Below are positions 43,237 through 51,941 of a stretch of 64,000 nucleotides of DNA, piece by piece. Made by a program: the position numbers and the translations under genes. The DNA comes from an uncultured Candidatus Saccharibacteria bacterium. GTDB lineage: Bacteria > Patescibacteriota > Saccharimonadia > Saccharimonadales > Saccharimonadaceae. Positions within the stretch are counted from its first letter, which is position 1; each line of letters opens with the position of its first letter. The stretch spans positions 50,218-114,217 of the forward strand of contig CAMYAY010000002.1 in NCBI GenBank assembly GCA_947253945.1, given 5' to 3'. Under the pieces are notes generated by a model. The model made no database searches, was not told the DNA's origin, and saw nothing but the letters and a program-made list of their open reading frames with translations.

Positions 43237-44286
43237 ATGCAATTAGATAGTTTAGAAATTATTCGTCGGCGCGACCCCGAAGACGCACTCGGGGTAATCG
43301 CCAATTCTTACACACAATTAAATTTTCCAGCCGAGCTGCAGCAGGCTGATTCTGGTAACTTTCAACCAGCTAATATTGTTTTAAGTGGTATGGGTGGTTC
43401 TTGCCTCGCGGGCCTAATTGCCAATCGTTGGCTACGCCACGATTACAATCTCAATCTACCATTTGAAGTTAGCCGCGAATACACCGTGCCGGAGTATGTC
43501 AACAATAAATCACTGGTCATTATCTTTAGTGTCAGCGGTAATACCGAAGAGACCCTAAGCTCACTCGACGATGCACTTAGTAAGCGTGCCCATATCGTTG
43601 TTATTACCAGTGGTGGCAAGCTGCTAGAGCGCGCCCAAAGCGAGCAGCTACCATACATTGTACTCGATAAAATCAGCCAGCCACGCTACGGCGTCTTCAT
43701 GCATCTGCGCGCCATCACAAAGGTACTAGAACATTACAACATCCTACATGGTGCCTTTGATGAGCTAAGTGATAGCGCTGACTTTGTTAAGAACTACGCA
43801 AGCAAACTAACCGCGCTCATTCCATTTGACCGCAATGCCGCCAAACAATTGGCACTTAGTTGCACTGGCAAGACTGTGCTAGTCTTTGCGAGTAGCTGGT
43901 TCTACCCACTAGCTTATAAGTGGAAGACTTCATTTAATGAGAATGCTAAGAATATTATTTGGTGCAACGAGTTTCCAGAGTTTAACCATAACGAGTTTAT
44001 TGGCTGGACTGAACAGCCAGTCGAAAAGCCATTTTGTGTTGTTAGCTTACGTTCTAATCTCGATAGCGAGCGTGTCAACAAGCGCTTTGACCTCAGCGAA
44101 CAATTGTTGTCCGGCAAGCGGCCGCACTCACATAACGTGCAACTCACGGGTGACACCTATATCAAGCAGGCCATCTGCGGCGCCATCTTAGGTGACTTTA
44201 CGAGTATTTATCTCGCTATTTCCAATAATATCAATCCAACACCGGTGCCGTTGGTAGAAAAATTCAAGCACTTATTAGTGCAATAA
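43237..44286 (+). CDS. Bifunctional phosphoglucose/phosphomannose isomerase
   Basis: A 349-residue SIS-domain isomerase of the archaeal/bacterial PGI/PMI type, interconverting fructose-6-phosphate with glucose-6-phosphate or mannose-6-phosphate. First SIS domain: VLSGMGGSCLAGL, IIFSVSGNTEETLS, VVITSGGKLLERA. The SGNTEETL phosphate-binding loop is diagnostic. The C-terminal IYLAISNNINPTPVPLVEKFK matches the conserved end of the family. TGC-TATAAT (box about 43208-43213) and a GAGAGGGC ribosome site give a normal leader. It feeds either glycolysis or sugar nucleotides for the surface polysaccharide made elsewhere. It overlaps the convergent lipid kinase gene by 12 bases. Confidence 0.92.
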   Translation: MQLDSLEIIRRRDPEDALGVIANSYTQLNFPAELQQADSGNFQPANIVLSGMGGSCLAGLIANRWLRHDYNLNLPFEVSREYTVPEYVNNKSLVIIFSVSGNTEETLSSLDDALSKRAHIVVITSGGKLLERAQSEQLPYIVLDKISQPRYGVFMHLRAITKVLEHYNILHGAFDELSDSADFVKNYASKLTALIPFDRNAAKQLALSCTGKTVLVFASSWFYPLAYKWKTSFNENAKNIIWCNEFPEFNHNEFIGWTEQPVEKPFCVVSLRSNLDSERVNKRFDLSEQLLSGKRPHSHNVQLTGDTYIKQAICGAILGDFTSIYLAISNNINPTPVPLVEKFKHLLVQ

Positions 44287-45198
44287 AACTTTCACGCTGC
44301 GTTCACTCCTGACCGCAGCGATATTTTTTACCGCGCTCAGCGCAATATTGTCACCCGCCACATTAGCCACTAAATCAGTCGTCTCATTTAGCACAAGCTT
44401 CTCAAGATTAGTGAACTCACCGGGGAAGCGCACCGCCCAAGCACCCGCCATAATAATTTTACCCGCCAGGTTGCGCCCCTTAGTTAAAGCGTGGTGAAAG
44501 AAAAACTCTGAATCCGCCGTCAAAATATTTTTTGGCAACCGCAAGATATTGTGTGCCGCATTAATTGCAAAAAAGCCAATTGAGTCGTCGCGCCACATTT
44601 TACCATCACGCTCGAAGTCAGTAAATTCTAGTTCATTAATACAACGCGAAATTTCACCTAATTTAGTTAGTGGTAAAGATAGAGCAGGACTTAGAGCGCG
44701 AAACTGCCGGCGCCGCTGACGTGAAGCAGCGTTGTTTAAATAGTCAACCAGCACCGTGGTAGCACCAAAGGTAATGTAGCTTGCTAGCGCAAACCGGCGC
44801 TTGCCGTTAATGTAAACATTAATCGGATTAATCTCACGTGCCGACTGTGCCATAATTAGTTTAGGACTACGGTGATTACCATTTAATGCCACCGATAAGT
44901 CGTTGCTATTACCAAGTGGCACTGTCGCAAATGTCGCGTCTACACCCGAGCAATACACCGCATCAAATGTCACTTGCGCTGTGCCATCGCCACCGCAAGC
45001 CAACACCAAGTCACCATCCTTGAGTTCGCTACTAATTAAGTCGCGCCCCTCAAAATAAGGAGTATCAACCAACCGCACCTCCTTAAGGCCCACTTGGTAA
45101 CGCATCTGATAATCCACCAATAGTGGGCGAATGCGCTTATAGGCATTGGCCCGCGTTGACTTTGGCGAAAATACTACGATAATACGTTTGTAATTCAT
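44275..45198 (-). CDS. Diacylglycerol kinase-family lipid kinase
   Basis: A 307-residue DagK/YegS-type kinase. The catalytic domain has the glycine-rich nucleotide loop LVLACGGDGTAQV and the family motif TVPLGNSNDLS (usually P-x-G-T-x-N-D). The second domain is a beta-sandwich typical of the family. It phosphorylates diacylglycerol or a related lipid on the inner membrane face, aiding phospholipid recycling. It lies two bases downstream of the VirB4 gene on the same strand, so it is probably in the prgI-virB4 transcript. No reason for this pairing is evident. Confidence 0.88.
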   Translation of the reverse strand: MNYKRIIVVFSPKSTRANAYKRIRPLLVDYQMRYQVGLKEVRLVDTPYFEGRDLISSELKDGDLVLACGGDGTAQVTFDAVYCSGVDATFATVPLGNSNDLSVALNGNHRSPKLIMAQSAREINPINVYINGKRRFALASYITFGATTVLVDYLNNAASRQRRRQFRALSPALSLPLTKLGEISRCINELEFTDFERDGKMWRDDSIGFFAINAAHNILRLPKNILTADSEFFFHHALTKGRNLAGKIIMAGAWAVRFPGEFTNLEKLVLNETTDLVANVAGDNIALSAVKNIAAVRSERSVKVLLH

Positions 45199-45200
45199 TA

Positions 45201-47042
45201 TTATTGCTGTTGCGCCCTCTGTTGCGCTAGCTGCTGCGGGTTCGTGGTAATTAGCGACTGCTCAGTCTCCGAGGCAATAATCTGAATCAACACGTGGTTC
45301 TGACCAGCGAAGAAGAGACCTTGCCCAACCGGGAAGCTTGAAAGGCGTTTCAACTCCTCCTCAGTTAGCTTAAATACTTGCCCAAGCATATCCACTGAAG
45401 AAGGGGATTGCTTCAAAAGTAGCTGAATTGACGAGTTAGCCACAATGGCGCGCCCCATCGGTGAAGAAATAAAGTCTTCCACGTCCTGCGTAATAGTAGT
45501 AAGCCCGAGGTAGTACTTACGTGCGCGCTTCGCGAGACTAAACAAGAAGTTTGCACTATCTGGATACTTCATAAGCTGCCACGCCTCATCGACGATTAAC
45601 ATACGCTTGTGGCTCTTGTCGGCACGCACCTTATTCCAAATATGGTTTAATACAATGTACATTGCCACCGGACGAAGCTCATCCTCAAGGTCGCGAATAT
45701 TAAACACCACCATGTGGTTATCAATTTCCACGTTCGACTGATGCGAGAAAATACCCGCAAACGTACCGGTGGTATACTGACGCAAGCGCTGCGCCAGGTC
45801 AGGGCCAGTACCACCCATGTGTGCTAAAGTGTCATACAGATCCGCCATCACTGGTGGGGTAGAGTTGTGTGTTAGCGGGTCAGAGGTAATGCCCACGCGT
45901 GCATAGGTATCAATTAATGCCTGGTCGAGGTCAGCCTCCTCGTTTGGAGTTAAAGTATTAACTGTCGTACCGTTTGAAGCCACATGTGAAGTACCCAGCA
46001 TCTGGCGCAACAAGCCATGTAGGGTAATCAGGTTAGAGCGCAGCACATCCGCCGCATCGTCGCCTTGGTCACTATCCACCGTATGCGGCAGGTCAAACGG
46101 ATTAATTCGCGTATCACTATTGAGCGACAAATGAATATATGAGCCACCCACTGCGTCACAGAGACGACGGTATTCGTCTTCTGGGTCGATAATCAAGATA
46201 TCCACACCTACCATCATTGAGCGAAGCGCTTCCAGCTTCACGGTAAATGATTTACCAGCACCAGACTTCGCGAACACCACCATGTTGGCATTTTCAAGTA
46301 AGTAACGGTTGAAAATAATTAGACCATAGTTGTGCAAGTTAATCCCATACAAAATACCATCGTCCTGTGTTAAGTCAGAGGAGGTGAATGGGAAAGTGGT
46401 TGAAATAGCACCCGTATCCATGTTACGGCGAATCTTCAATTCATCACTAAACTGTGGAATAGTAGAGTTTAAGCCCTGTTCCTGCTGCGCCGAAGCCACC
46501 TTAGTGAGCACCATCTGCTGCCCAAGCGCCGTTTCTACTTTATGAGATACTGATGCTAAATCATCCAAGTTGTTAGCAGAGACGGTTAAATATAGCCCCA
46601 AACGGAAGAACTTTTCCGAACCAAGCTGTAATTTATCGCGCAATTCCTCAGCATCCTGATAGGCCGCCTCGAGAGCTGGGTCGCGAATCTTACCATGTTC
46701 AGCATTCACCTCCATTGAAGCTTCAAGCTGAGTCACCTTGCGCCGTAGATTATTCATCACCACTTGTGAGTCAACTGGGTAAACAAACATCGAGATGTCG
46801 ATCACTTCATCAAGGTTAACAATACCAGATAGCCACCCCGTGTAAAGCACACGTGGGTAGCCGTAAACGTAAATTGTCCGGCAATAGCGTGTGCCGAGCT
46901 TGAAATAATTACTGTTAAATTCTAGGCTGGCTGGCGCGACCAAGTCGCGCATTGTCACCACACCCTTATGGTAAATATCAGCGACTTCACTCGCTTCGCG
47001 GGCGCGCTGTGCAGCTAACGATTCTTTCTTCTTTTTAAACAC
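45201..47042 (-). CDS. virB4: VirB4-family type IV secretion ATPase
   Basis: A 613-residue ATPase of the VirB4/TraC/TrbE type. The N-terminal 200 residues resemble the VirB4 head domain. Walker A is in VFAKSGAGKSFTVKLEAL (about 264-281) and Walker B in KRMLIVDEAWQLMKYPDSAN (about 479-498); TTITQDVEDFISSPMGRAIV is typical of the family. VirB4 powers assembly and substrate transfer of type IV secretion systems. It overlaps the upstream TraC/VirB4-N-like gene by eight bases. It is encoded 4 kb away from the channel and pilin-like genes, but it is the only secretion ATPase visible, so all probably serve one machine. Confidence 0.93.
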   Translation of the reverse strand: MFKKKKESLAAQRAREASEVADIYHKGVVTMRDLVAPASLEFNSNYFKLGTRYCRTIYVYGYPRVLYTGWLSGIVNLDEVIDISMFVYPVDSQVVMNNLRRKVTQLEASMEVNAEHGKIRDPALEAAYQDAEELRDKLQLGSEKFFRLGLYLTVSANNLDDLASVSHKVETALGQQMVLTKVASAQQEQGLNSTIPQFSDELKIRRNMDTGAISTTFPFTSSDLTQDDGILYGINLHNYGLIIFNRYLLENANMVVFAKSGAGKSFTVKLEALRSMMVGVDILIIDPEDEYRRLCDAVGGSYIHLSLNSDTRINPFDLPHTVDSDQGDDAADVLRSNLITLHGLLRQMLGTSHVASNGTTVNTLTPNEEADLDQALIDTYARVGITSDPLTHNSTPPVMADLYDTLAHMGGTGPDLAQRLRQYTTGTFAGIFSHQSNVEIDNHMVVFNIRDLEDELRPVAMYIVLNHIWNKVRADKSHKRMLIVDEAWQLMKYPDSANFLFSLAKRARKYYLGLTTITQDVEDFISSPMGRAIVANSSIQLLLKQSPSSVDMLGQVFKLTEEELKRLSSFPVGQGLFFAGQNHVLIQIIASETEQSLITTNPQQLAQQRAQQQ

Positions 47043-47802
47043 TGATATCTCCTATATTCGTATGTTTAGCGATGCCTTTGCCTTTACTCACATAAGTAGT
47101 GGTATATTGACTAAAATCACCAATTGTCTGACGCAAAGCTTGGTCTGGGTTGTAAATGCTATAATACATCTCACCAAGTTCCTTTGTCTTGAGACGCACT
47201 GCCGGCACACCAATCTGGCGCAAGCCATCAAGAACCACTGATACACGCGAATTAATTTCGTCCTTCGCCGCTTCATATTTATTGGCCGGCACCTCAATCT
47301 TCGCCTTCGTACCAGCCGTGTCATTCACCATATTTTTAAGTACGCCACGCTGGCTTGAATCTGAACCAATTTTGGCGCGTTCCTCACCAATTGAGTAGGG
47401 AATGACTACAAAGAAGCTCTTATCCATAATGTTCGCCTCACGCGCCAAGGCATTAATAAAGTCAATGTAGTCATCAATTAAGGCACCTAGCAACATATTC
47501 TCTTGGTTGGTGCGCAGGGCTTTAAGCTTATTAACATATGGGGTAATATCAACTTTTTCTGACTTAACGTAAATCTGAATCGGAAAGTTTAGAGAATTTA
47601 CAAAATCCTGATAGTTGATCTCCACACTCTCGCGCTCACGGGCACTCATGAGGTCAAAGTTAATTGACTGCGCCGCAATCACTGCTCGAAATGAGCTATC
47701 AGACATAATCACCAAATTATCCCGTAACTCAGAAAAACGCAATGAGTTTTGCGTTGAATTCGGGTGTTGTTGACTGGTTAGATTAATCTTATTTTTTGAC
47801 AT
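47035..47802 (-). CDS. TraC/VirB4-N-like accessory protein
   Basis: A 255-residue soluble-looking protein between prgI and virB4. The segment LRDNLVIMSDSSFRAVIAAQ, then DFVNSLNFPIQIYVKS, resembles the small domain ('TraC-like') found with PrgI and VirB4 in Gram-positive and CPR secretion loci, itself similar to the N-terminal part of VirB4. No Walker motifs are present. The pairing and order prgI, this gene, virB4 are common in such loci. It probably docks the ATPase at the membrane. Coupled to virB4 by an eight-base overlap. Confidence 0.78.
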   Translation of the reverse strand: MSKNKINLTSQQHPNSTQNSLRFSELRDNLVIMSDSSFRAVIAAQSINFDLMSARERESVEINYQDFVNSLNFPIQIYVKSEKVDITPYVNKLKALRTNQENMLLGALIDDYIDFINALAREANIMDKSFFVVIPYSIGEERAKIGSDSSQRGVLKNMVNDTAGTKAKIEVPANKYEAAKDEINSRVSVVLDGLRQIGVPAVRLKTKELGEMYYSIYNPDQALRQTIGDFSQYTTTYVSKGKGIAKHTNIGDISV

Positions 47803-47810
47803 TCCCCACC

Positions 47811-48854
47811 TTAATGTAATTTGATATCGATTACGCCATCATCGTGAGATGACTCTACATCTGGCTTAATTATAGCAGAATCCGGCTTATTTGGTAAGAC
47901 ATCTTGTTTGACCGGAGTTACCACAGACGCAGGTGTCACTACCGGCTTAGCCTCCGAAACGGCTGGTGTTGCCATCTCTGGCGCTATTGGTGCTTCTGTT
48001 GAATCATCAGCCAGCTGTGCACCGTTAAGCGTCACTGGAGTAACAGGTTGCGCTGGTGTTGGCGGCATCTGATAATTATAATTTGGCAGTGGTGCCACTG
48101 GTAAAGTCGGTTGTGGTGGCATAACCGGCATAACCGGCATAACCGGCATAACTGATTGAACTGGCTGAGCTGACATTTGCATTGGCGCAGGAGTAGAGTT
48201 AGGGGTCTTAGCTGCAACATTGCTACTATTCTTATTAGATTTATTGGTCTTTTTGACTAAATCGCGCATCTTCTGAATAGCATTTGAGCGTACATTTCTA
48301 GCCGACTTATCAAGTAACCGGTCAATATTTTCCGCATTACTATCATTTTCATCCATAATGTCGCGCGCATTCTCTGTTGACGCCATAAAATCATCGTTTA
48401 AGTTATGGTTAACCCGCGGCGCGTCCAAGCCACGCGTTGACCAACCCTGAGTATCAGTTAAGTTAGCTAAGAATGACAGACGTTGCGAAACCTCTTCCGC
48501 CTTCAAGTCCTTCGTCTTAATATCATCCTCACTAACCGGCGCCCCAATCTTCACATTTGGCTCCTCGCCATCCGCAATCCAAATGCGCACCTTTGGCTTT
48601 AAAATATAGTAGCGCACAAGAGCAGCTAAATAAATTTCCATTGGCTGGTCCTTACGTAGCGGCAAAGCTAGTACACCAAATAAAATAATAGCTGGCGCTG
48701 GAATAATTGCCAGTGGCAACGCCTGCTTGCCAAGGAAAAAGGCCATTACGCAACCACCGAATGCAATCATTAGGTAACAAAACTGCCTAAAACTAAATGG
48801 GCCGATCAACTTATCATCGGCTTCAACATTCTGCGGCACCTTATATTCTGCCAT
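47811..48854 (-). CDS. prgI: PrgI-family type IV secretion membrane protein with a long Pro/Met-rich tail
   Basis: A 347-residue protein. The N-terminal 110 residues are a clear PrgI/VirB3-like domain: YKVPQNVEADDKLIGPFSFR, two adjacent helices (about 24-45 and 48-66), and YYILKPKVRIW. The remaining 240 residues are a soluble tail: Ser/Asn/Asp-rich to about 220, then Pro/Gln/Val/Met-rich with MPV repeats. Ordinary PrgI proteins end soon after the first part, so the tail is an extension. First gene of the prgI-traC-virB4(-dagK) unit. It is leaderless: minus-strand TATAAT preceded by TGT six bases from the ATG. Confidence 0.88.
   Translation of the reverse strand: MAEYKVPQNVEADDKLIGPFSFRQFCYLMIAFGGCVMAFFLGKQALPLAIIPAPAIILFGVLALPLRKDQPMEIYLAALVRYYILKPKVRIWIADGEEPNVKIGAPVSEDDIKTKDLKAEEVSQRLSFLANLTDTQGWSTRGLDAPRVNHNLNDDFMASTENARDIMDENDSNAENIDRLLDKSARNVRSNAIQKMRDLVKKTNKSNKNSSNVAAKTPNSTPAPMQMSAQPVQSVMPVMPVMPVMPPQPTLPVAPLPNYNYQMPPTPAQPVTPVTLNGAQLADDSTEAPIAPEMATPAVSEAKPVVTPASVVTPVKQDVLPNKPDSAIIKPDVESSHDDGVIDIKLH
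48117..48151 (-). repeat. 9-base tandem repeat in prgI tail
   Basis: The unit CATAACCGG repeats about three and a half times on the plus strand, encoding the MPV tripeptides on the minus strand. Copy number could vary in frame. Confidence 0.75.
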
Positions 48855-48860
48855 ATCATT

Positions 48861-48866
48861 ATTATA
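48861..48866 (-). promoter_or_regulatory. Extended -10 (TGTTATAAT) of leaderless prgI
   Basis: The minus-strand TATAAT, preceded by TGT, ends six bases from the ATG at 48854. On the other strand TATGAT (48933-48938) lies seven bases before the ATG of the divergent ABC ATPase gene. Confidence 0.6.
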
Positions 48867-48945
48867 ACATATATTAAATAAGCGTAAGTATATTGTCTTA
48901 TTATATTATTTGCCACACAGCGTAAAAACCGCTATGATAGTAGTA

Positions 48946-49755
48946 ATGAAGGATGTGGTCGAAGGCGAATTGAAGCCGTTAATTTTATTACGTAGTCTCA
49001 CTAAGACTTTTGGTTTTGATGACCAGGCAATTAACGCACTCGACCACGTTGATTTGGAAATTCAGCATGGCGAATTTGTTGCCATCATGGGGCCATCGGG
49101 CTGTGGGAAAACCACGTTGCTGCAGCATATTGGCTTACTTGAAAGGCCAACCAGTGGCGAATACCTGTTTAACAATAAGAATGTTGAGCGCTTCAGTAGC
49201 AACCGCAAGGCGCGCATTCGCAACCGCGAGATTGGCTTTGTTTTTCAGAACTTCAACCTCGTGCCAACTCTCACCGTGCTCGACAACGTCGTCCTGCCAC
49301 TCAACTACCGCCGTGGCTTTAGCTACAAAAACCTTGAGCGCGCCAGCGAGTTACTAAAGACCTTTGGCCTCGCCCTCCGCGAGTATTATATGCCCGACCA
49401 GCTCTCAGGTGGTCAAATGCAACGTGTCGCAATTGCCCGAGCACTTATTAATAGCCCGAAGATTATTTTGGCTGACGAGCCAACCGGTAATCTTGACTCC
49501 AAGAATAGTGACATCATCATGCAAGAATTAACCCGCCTCCACCGCGCCGGCAACACTATTCTGATGGTGACACATAACCCAGAACTATTAAAGTATGCCA
49601 GCCGCGTCATTTACATGAAGGACGGCAAGATCGACCGCGACGAAGAACTCACTGAAACCGCCGCCTTTAAGGTGACCAAGCGCACCATCAATGCGCGCCG
49701 CCGCGACAAAGGCCGCAAATATCAGAAGCGCACTCGAGCAGGGAGGGCTAAATAA
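48946..49755 (+). CDS. ABC transporter ATP-binding protein (MacB/LolD type)
   Basis: A 269-residue ATPase starting at ATG 48946; earlier in-frame ATGs (48910) lie upstream of the TATGAT box and are rejected. Walker A GPSGCGKTTL, Q-loop FVFQNFNLVPTLTVLDN, signature LSGGQMQRVAIARAL, Walker B IILADEPTGNLD and the H-loop VTHNP are all intact. The phrase EPTGNLD and the QNFNLVPTLT region place it in the MacB/LolD/SalX group, which exports lipids, peptides or antimicrobials by mechanotransmission. The C-terminal 30 residues are strongly basic. Its stop overlaps the permease start. Confidence 0.93.
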   Translation: MKDVVEGELKPLILLRSLTKTFGFDDQAINALDHVDLEIQHGEFVAIMGPSGCGKTTLLQHIGLLERPTSGEYLFNNKNVERFSSNRKARIRNREIGFVFQNFNLVPTLTVLDNVVLPLNYRRGFSYKNLERASELLKTFGLALREYYMPDQLSGGQMQRVAIARALINSPKIILADEPTGNLDSKNSDIIMQELTRLHRAGNTILMVTHNPELLKYASRVIYMKDGKIDRDEELTETAAFKVTKRTINARRRDKGRKYQKRTRAGRAK

Positions 49756-50942
49756 TGTTATCAGTTAAACTAGCTAAGGCAAGCCTTAAGAGTCACCGCT
49801 TCCGCAGCATTGTCGCCACTGCTGGCGTAGTAGTCGGCGTGTTTATGATTTCACTCAGTCTCATCATCAGCGATTGCATTGGTGCAGGCATCAAACGCCA
49901 AATTAATCAGTTTAATAATAAAACTGCCATTGTTAATGGTGGTGACGCACTTGACCAATTCGGCCTCACAAAAGTACCAAGCGCTACTTTAAGTAACGAT
50001 GACCTCCGGCTCATTAATAATAATTCCGCCGTCGGCTACACCGTAGCTACCTCAATTATCCGCACCGATCTCAGTACTAGTAAACGTCATATCGACCGCG
50101 CCACCTTAGCTGCCACTACGGCCAGTTTTCAATCCGCCCTTGGACTCAAGGTTATCAGCGGCAACTGGTTTGACCAAAACGATACTCATAAAAATTGGCT
50201 AATTTTGGGCCACGATTTAGCACAACAGCTCATCGGTACCACTGTGGCACATAATCAAATTGTCAATATCGAAGGCGAGGCCTTTACCGTGATTGGCGTC
50301 CTCGCTCGGGTTGGACAACCGCTGTCACTCCTCGGTTACAACGTCGACCAAGCCGCCTTCATGCACTTGCAACGCGGACAAAGCCTCTTTAATACCACGC
50401 GCCTTAGCCAAATTATTGCTTACCCGAGCAATAAAAACACTGCTATCGACCAAACTTTATTTAACACACTCGCTAGCCAACATAACGACAAGAGTGAGTA
50501 CTCCGTCATGAATACTACTGATGTCACGCATCAATTGCAGCACACGTTACACGTCGTACAATGCTTCATCTTCGCCTTCGCTGGGCTGTCACTCCTGATT
50601 AGCGGCATCAGTATCATGAACATTATGTTGGTTGGCGTGGTCGAGAGGCGGCGCGAAATTGGCATTCGCAAAGCCGTGGGTGCAACCAATGGCAACATCT
50701 TAATGCAATTCTTAATGGAATCGCTTATTACCTCGGTTAATGGCGGTATCATTGGGCTGATACTTGCTTACCTCGCTGCTTACATCGCCACTTTCTATCT
50801 CTCACTCAACCTCGTATTTAGTCTCAACGCCGTCATCTTCGGCTTCGTCTTGCCAATCGCGGTCGGTATCTTCTTTGGCCTCTATCCAGCATGGCGCGCT
50901 GCAAAAAGCGACGTTATTTCCGCTCTCCGCCAACTAACTTAA
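49755..50942 (+). CDS. ABC transporter permease (MacB/FtsX type)
   Basis: A 395-residue permease. N-terminal helix (about 18-42, IVATAGVVVGVFMISLSLII), a roughly 210-residue extracytoplasmic domain of the MacB periplasmic core type, then three C-terminal helices. GVVERRREIGIRKAVGATNG is the conserved coupling loop of the family. The final segment GLYPAWRAAKSDVISALRQ is also typical. It pairs with the ATPase upstream (TAATG overlap). In an organism without an outer membrane it more likely acts in peptide or antimicrobial export or lipoprotein handling than in LPS-related transport. Its end overlaps recF by nine bases, tail to tail. Confidence 0.92.
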   Translation: MLSVKLAKASLKSHRFRSIVATAGVVVGVFMISLSLIISDCIGAGIKRQINQFNNKTAIVNGGDALDQFGLTKVPSATLSNDDLRLINNNSAVGYTVATSIIRTDLSTSKRHIDRATLAATTASFQSALGLKVISGNWFDQNDTHKNWLILGHDLAQQLIGTTVAHNQIVNIEGEAFTVIGVLARVGQPLSLLGYNVDQAAFMHLQRGQSLFNTTRLSQIIAYPSNKNTAIDQTLFNTLASQHNDKSEYSVMNTTDVTHQLQHTLHVVQCFIFAFAGLSLLISGISIMNIMLVGVVERRREIGIRKAVGATNGNILMQFLMESLITSVNGGIIGLILAYLAAYIATFYLSLNLVFSLNAVIFGFVLPIAVGIFFGLYPAWRAAKSDVISALRQLT

Positions 50943-51941
50943 TTCAATGTGATGATAGTCGCCACCGCTGTAAGACAAGGTAGTGGCAATGGTATTATGT
51001 TGAAAAATATCTGTCGCGTAAAGGTTAGCGCGATGCGCAGCATCAAGCTCGGAATCAATATCATCTAGTAGTATTACCGCCTCAGGATAGTGTTGACGCA
51101 CCACGTCCGCAATCACCGCGAGTAGTGCAAATAAAATCGTGCGATTCTCACCACGCGAAGCGTTTAGCTTCGCCGCCTTATGGTTAAACCGAAACTCAAA
51201 GTCATCCTTTTGCGCTCCCACCGGAGTAGTAACATTATCGTAGCTCTGCCTTAGTTCCGCCATAATGTGTTCCACTGTCGCGGGCGCGCCCGCTTGAAAC
51301 TTCAATTCAACCGCGTCTGACCGCCCAGCAATCGACTGGTATTGCGCCGCAATTGACTGGTTGATTAGTTGCACTAAGCGCCGCCGCCGCGCCGAGATTT
51401 GCGCAGACAACTGGCTGAATTGAATATCCCAAACTAATAGCTCGCTCGGGTCACAATAATCTTGCTTTAGTAAACTATTACGCTGACGTAGCACCCGAGC
51501 AAACTTATTAACCTCCGTCTGGTGTGTGGGGTCTAAAACACTAATTGCACGGTCAAAGAAATCTCGCCGCCGCGATGGCGAACCATACAGCATCTGCATG
51601 TCGTTTGGCTCAAATAGTAACACTGGCACGCGTTGCGAAGTGGGGAAGCGGTGATAACTATGGTCGTTAATAATAAATGTCTTCGTACCTGCTTGATATT
51701 TTACCGTTCGTACCGCATCGTCGCGCGTTAAATCAATCCGCCACCAGTTAAATTCATCTGCCGGCTGACGCACCATCTCATCAAAGTTCGAGCGCCAGCT
51801 TTTGCCCATCAGCGCCACATATATCGCCTCCAGTAGTGTCGTCTTACCACTGCCATTTGGGCCGGTGATGATATTCATCCCGGCAGTGAATTCCACCTGA
51901 TAATGCTGGTGGGAGCGAAAATTATTTACTACTAGCTTCAT
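50934..51941 (-). CDS. recF: DNA replication and repair protein RecF
   Basis: A 335-residue SMC-like ATPase that loads RecA at gaps and stalled forks. Walker A is in NIITGPNGSGKTTLLEAIYV; the signature region is RRRDFFDRAISVL; Walker B is in AVILLDDIDSELDAAHR. It lies in the classic dnaA-dnaN-recF order, its start overlapping the dnaN stop by one base. Slightly shorter than the usual 360-370 residues. Confidence 0.95.
   Translation of the reverse strand: MKLVVNNFRSHQHYQVEFTAGMNIITGPNGSGKTTLLEAIYVALMGKSWRSNFDEMVRQPADEFNWWRIDLTRDDAVRTVKYQAGTKTFIINDHSYHRFPTSQRVPVLLFEPNDMQMLYGSPSRRRDFFDRAISVLDPTHQTEVNKFARVLRQRNSLLKQDYCDPSELLVWDIQFSQLSAQISARRRRLVQLINQSIAAQYQSIAGRSDAVELKFQAGAPATVEHIMAELRQSYDNVTTPVGAQKDDFEFRFNHKAAKLNASRGENRTILFALLAVIADVVRQHYPEAVILLDDIDSELDAAHRANLYATDIFQHNTIATTLSYSGGDYHHIELS

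Noticed and set aside
41175..45200. groESL, isomerase and lipid kinase as an inserted cassette in the secretion locus
   Set aside because: No repeats or mobile-element borders at either edge; more likely ordinary gene order with the secretion genes in two clusters.
21185..48854. Integrative conjugative element
   Set aside because: No relaxase, coupling protein, integrase or flanking direct repeats seen; housekeeping genes lie inside the region.
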